DNA from: Bufo bufo
Lineage: Eukaryota > Chordata > Amphibia > Anura > Bufonidae
DNA: 64,000 nucleotides
Direction: 5' to 3'
Assembly (NCBI RefSeq): GCF_905171765.1
Contig: NC_053389.1
Coordinates: forward strand, 213,534,624-213,598,623
Shown: positions 62,009-64,000 of the stretch, one piece after another
Numbering within the stretch: position 1 is the stretch's first letter
How the letters are laid out: each line of letters begins with the position of its first letter
Position numbers and translations under genes: made by a program
Notes under the pieces: generated by a model
What the model saw: the letters and a program-made list of their open reading frames with translations, nothing else
Databases searched by the model: none
What the model was told of the DNA's origin: nothing

Positions 62009-63970
62009 ATCCTCCTCTGACTCCTCTTCAGACTCCTGCTGACTTGTCTCAAATGGAGTATCCCCCCAAGGAAATTCATTCAGCACTGCGACTTCCTCAT
62101 CTTCCAGCTCCTGCTCCTCGACGGCTTGATCAATGACATGGCGCAATGCAAGCTGCATAAAGAAGGCGTAAGGTACAATGTCACTGATGGTGCCCTGGCT
62201 GCGACTGACCAGTTTGGCTGCGACTGACCAGTTTGGTTATCTCATCAAATGGCCACAGAAGTCTGCATGCATTGCGCATGAGCAGCCACTGGCGCGGTCA
62301 AAAGAAACCAAGCTCCCCAGAACCTGTCCTGCCACAGAGTTCGTACAGGTAGTCATTAACGACATAATTCTGCTGGAGCAGCCTATCAAGCATATACAAG
62401 GTGGAGTTTCAGCCCGTCGGGCAGTCACAGATCAGACGTCTGACGGGCAAGTGGTTTCGCCGCTCAACGTCAGCAAGGCAAGCCATGGCTGTGTAAGACC
62501 TTCTAAAATGGCCAAGGATTTCCCTGACCTGCCGGAAGACGTCCTGGACTGCAGGGTAGTTGGCAACAAATCGCTGTATGACTAAGTTCAGGACGTGTGC
62601 CATGCACGACACATGTGTCATTTTACCCTGTTTCAGCGCGCTCATAAGATTGGCACCGTTGTTGCACACCACTTTACCAACTGTCAAATTGAGCAGGGTT
62701 AGCCACTGATTAGCCTGTGACCGCAGATCAGAAAGCATTGCAGGATCGGTGTGGCTCTTGACTTCCAGGCACAACAGCCGCAGCAAAGCATGGCAACGTC
62801 TCACCTGGCACGTCGAATAGGTTCTGGGGAGCTTGGGGGGGTGCAGCAGAAGAGGCGGTAGAATAGCAGTGGATGAGGAGGGGTCAGCCGAGGAGGAGAC
62901 AGAGGATGGAGTAGGAGGAGGAGAAGAAGAGGCAGGCCTGCATGCAATCCTTGGTGGTAAAACCAAATACACATGGGAGCCATGGGTTACATGCTTGACG
63001 GCCGTCAGAAGGTTCACCCAGTGGGTGGTAAAAGTTGTGTACCTTCCCTGCCCATGGTTGCTAGACCATGTGACTGTGGTCAGATGTATCTTTGCACCGA
63101 CACTGTTTGCCAGAGATATTTTCACTTGCTGCTGAACGTGGCCATATAGCTCTGGGATGCCCTTCTGGTAGAAATATTTCCTTCCGAGGACCTTCCATTG
63201 CGGTGTGCCAATGGCCATACATTTTCTAAAGGCCTCGGAGTCCACCAGTTTATATGGCAGTAGTTGGTGGAATAGCAGTTCCAACAAGCCAGCGGTCAGC
63301 CGTTGGCCAAGAGGTATATCCGGTGTCATCTACTTTTTACTCTCGAACATTTGGGCCACGGTAGCATGCCTTCTGCCAGATGAGCGCGACGGCGGCATGG
63401 TGGAAGGTGGAGTGGACGACAAATGGGAGGATAGAGGAGAAGGAGAAGAGGCAGGACATGGAGCATCGGGAGTGTGGTTTGTGGTTTCTGGCGGTGTTGC
63501 TCCCACTGGGCTCGGTGATGGGAGGCCAGGTGTCTTCTTAAGGCGGTTGTCCCTAGGTGAGTGTTGGGCTTACCTCGATTTATGCGTTGACAGCACAGGC
63601 TACAGATGGCAACACTATTGTCAGCAGCTGGCACATTAAGAAAAGCCAACACTGCTGAGGCATGTGCCGGCGTCCTGGGAGCGCCAGAAGTGACCATGCA
63701 TGATTGATGGCCCGATACAGATACATTTGCAGTCTGCTTTTTGCCTACTGTGCCCTGCGAGCTCTGCCTGCTTCTCCTCCCTCTCTGATGCTCCGTCTCT
63801 CACTCTGAACTCCCGTCCTCTTCCTCTCTTGTGGGCACCCACGTGACTTCCATCGACACGTAATCTTTGTCACCTTCAGCACCACTGACATTTGAGATCT
63901 CGGAGTAGGCAGCGACAGCAGGGAACTTCCTCCTTGGGCTGATCTGGTACTGTCGTCAGACCGCTGTGTG
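62009..63970 (-). pseudogene. hAT-2 transposase, N-terminal half
   Basis: Minus-strand order: an acidic leader (63840-63970); the BED zinc finger with ICSLCCQRINRGKPNTHLG and LRRHLASHH (about 63470-63640); core region 62409-63329 with LVDSEAFRKCMAIGTPQWK, ELYGHVQQQVKISLA and CMAHVLNLVIQ; and an acidic stretch with EEQELEDEEVAVLNEFPW (about 62030-62130). The first catalytic position reads HLTTVTWSS, where hAT-1 has HLTTDTWSS, so the key Asp is lost. Frameshifts occur at about 62410 and 63330. More complete than hAT-1 but inactive. Confidence 0.9.
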
Positions 63971-64000
63971 GTGGCCGTTCCTACCTCCTCTTCCTCATCC

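Larger units (their letters stand above)
55250..64000 (-). mobile_element. hAT-2: hAT transposon, truncated by the window edge
   Basis: Minus-strand copy of the hAT-1 family, continuing past 64000 and interrupted by Gypsy-2. The 3' region (55300-55560) holds about three tandem units with GGCATTCACCTGACAGAAAA, as in hAT-1. The left limit is approximate. Confidence 0.8.

Noticed and set aside
61925..62158. Fused ORF of acidic hAT peptide and LTR-encoded tail
   Set aside because: Chance read-through from hAT-2 into the Gypsy-2 LTR across the insertion point.

Overview
The window looks like a vertebrate chromosome segment, most likely from an anuran amphibian (frog or toad). That is an inference from the mix of elements: L1/Tx1-group LINEs, several Penelope/Neptune elements with hammerhead-like motifs, chromovirus-type Gypsy elements, CR1/L2 LINEs, a DD37E Tc1/mariner, hAT relatives and many foldback MITEs. 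I found no host protein-coding exon, tRNA or rRNA. Almost every coding region belongs to a transposable element, and many element borders can be fixed by target-site duplications (TSDs).

Region 1 (1-25782) is a stack of nested insertions. The outermost layer is a 38-39 bp minisatellite (A). It was interrupted by a 919-bp Tc1 deletion derivative and by a 5'-truncated CR1 on the minus strand. The CR1 was split by an intact DD37E mariner and by a ~378-bp element (X) carrying a hammerhead-like motif. X was split by a Penelope element (Penelope-1, plus strand, direct terminal repeats). Penelope-1 holds two full-length L1/Tx1-like LINEs (A and B, ORF1 and ORF2 open in both) and a broken CR1/L2 copy. 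The right terminal repeat of Penelope-1 lacks the two LINEs, so it serves as an in-window empty site for both.

Region 2 (25783-40134) holds a decayed hAT transposase (hAT-1, plus), then about 4 kb with no genes in which two AT-rich stretches (30640-31030 and 32345-32640) resemble conserved non-coding DNA. Next come a three-level nest of non-autonomous DNA transposons (32739-36096), a TTAA MITE, and a broken Penelope (Penelope-3) carrying a Harbinger-like MITE.

Region 3 (40135-54890) is a ~74-bp minisatellite (B). It was interrupted by a Neptune-type Penelope (Neptune-4, minus, 15-bp TSD, inverted terminal repeats) and by a chromovirus Gypsy (Gypsy-1, minus, TSD CACTG). The Neptune-4 reading frame is open except where a 5.1-kb non-autonomous DNA element, built of tandem repeats and palindromes, sits in it with a CTAA duplication.

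Region 4 (54891-64000) is a second hAT copy of the same family (hAT-2, minus, running off the window). It contains a hAT MITE and a very young chromovirus Gypsy (Gypsy-2, minus, TSD ATCCT, LTRs differing at only a few positions, one 1412-codon gag-pol frame).
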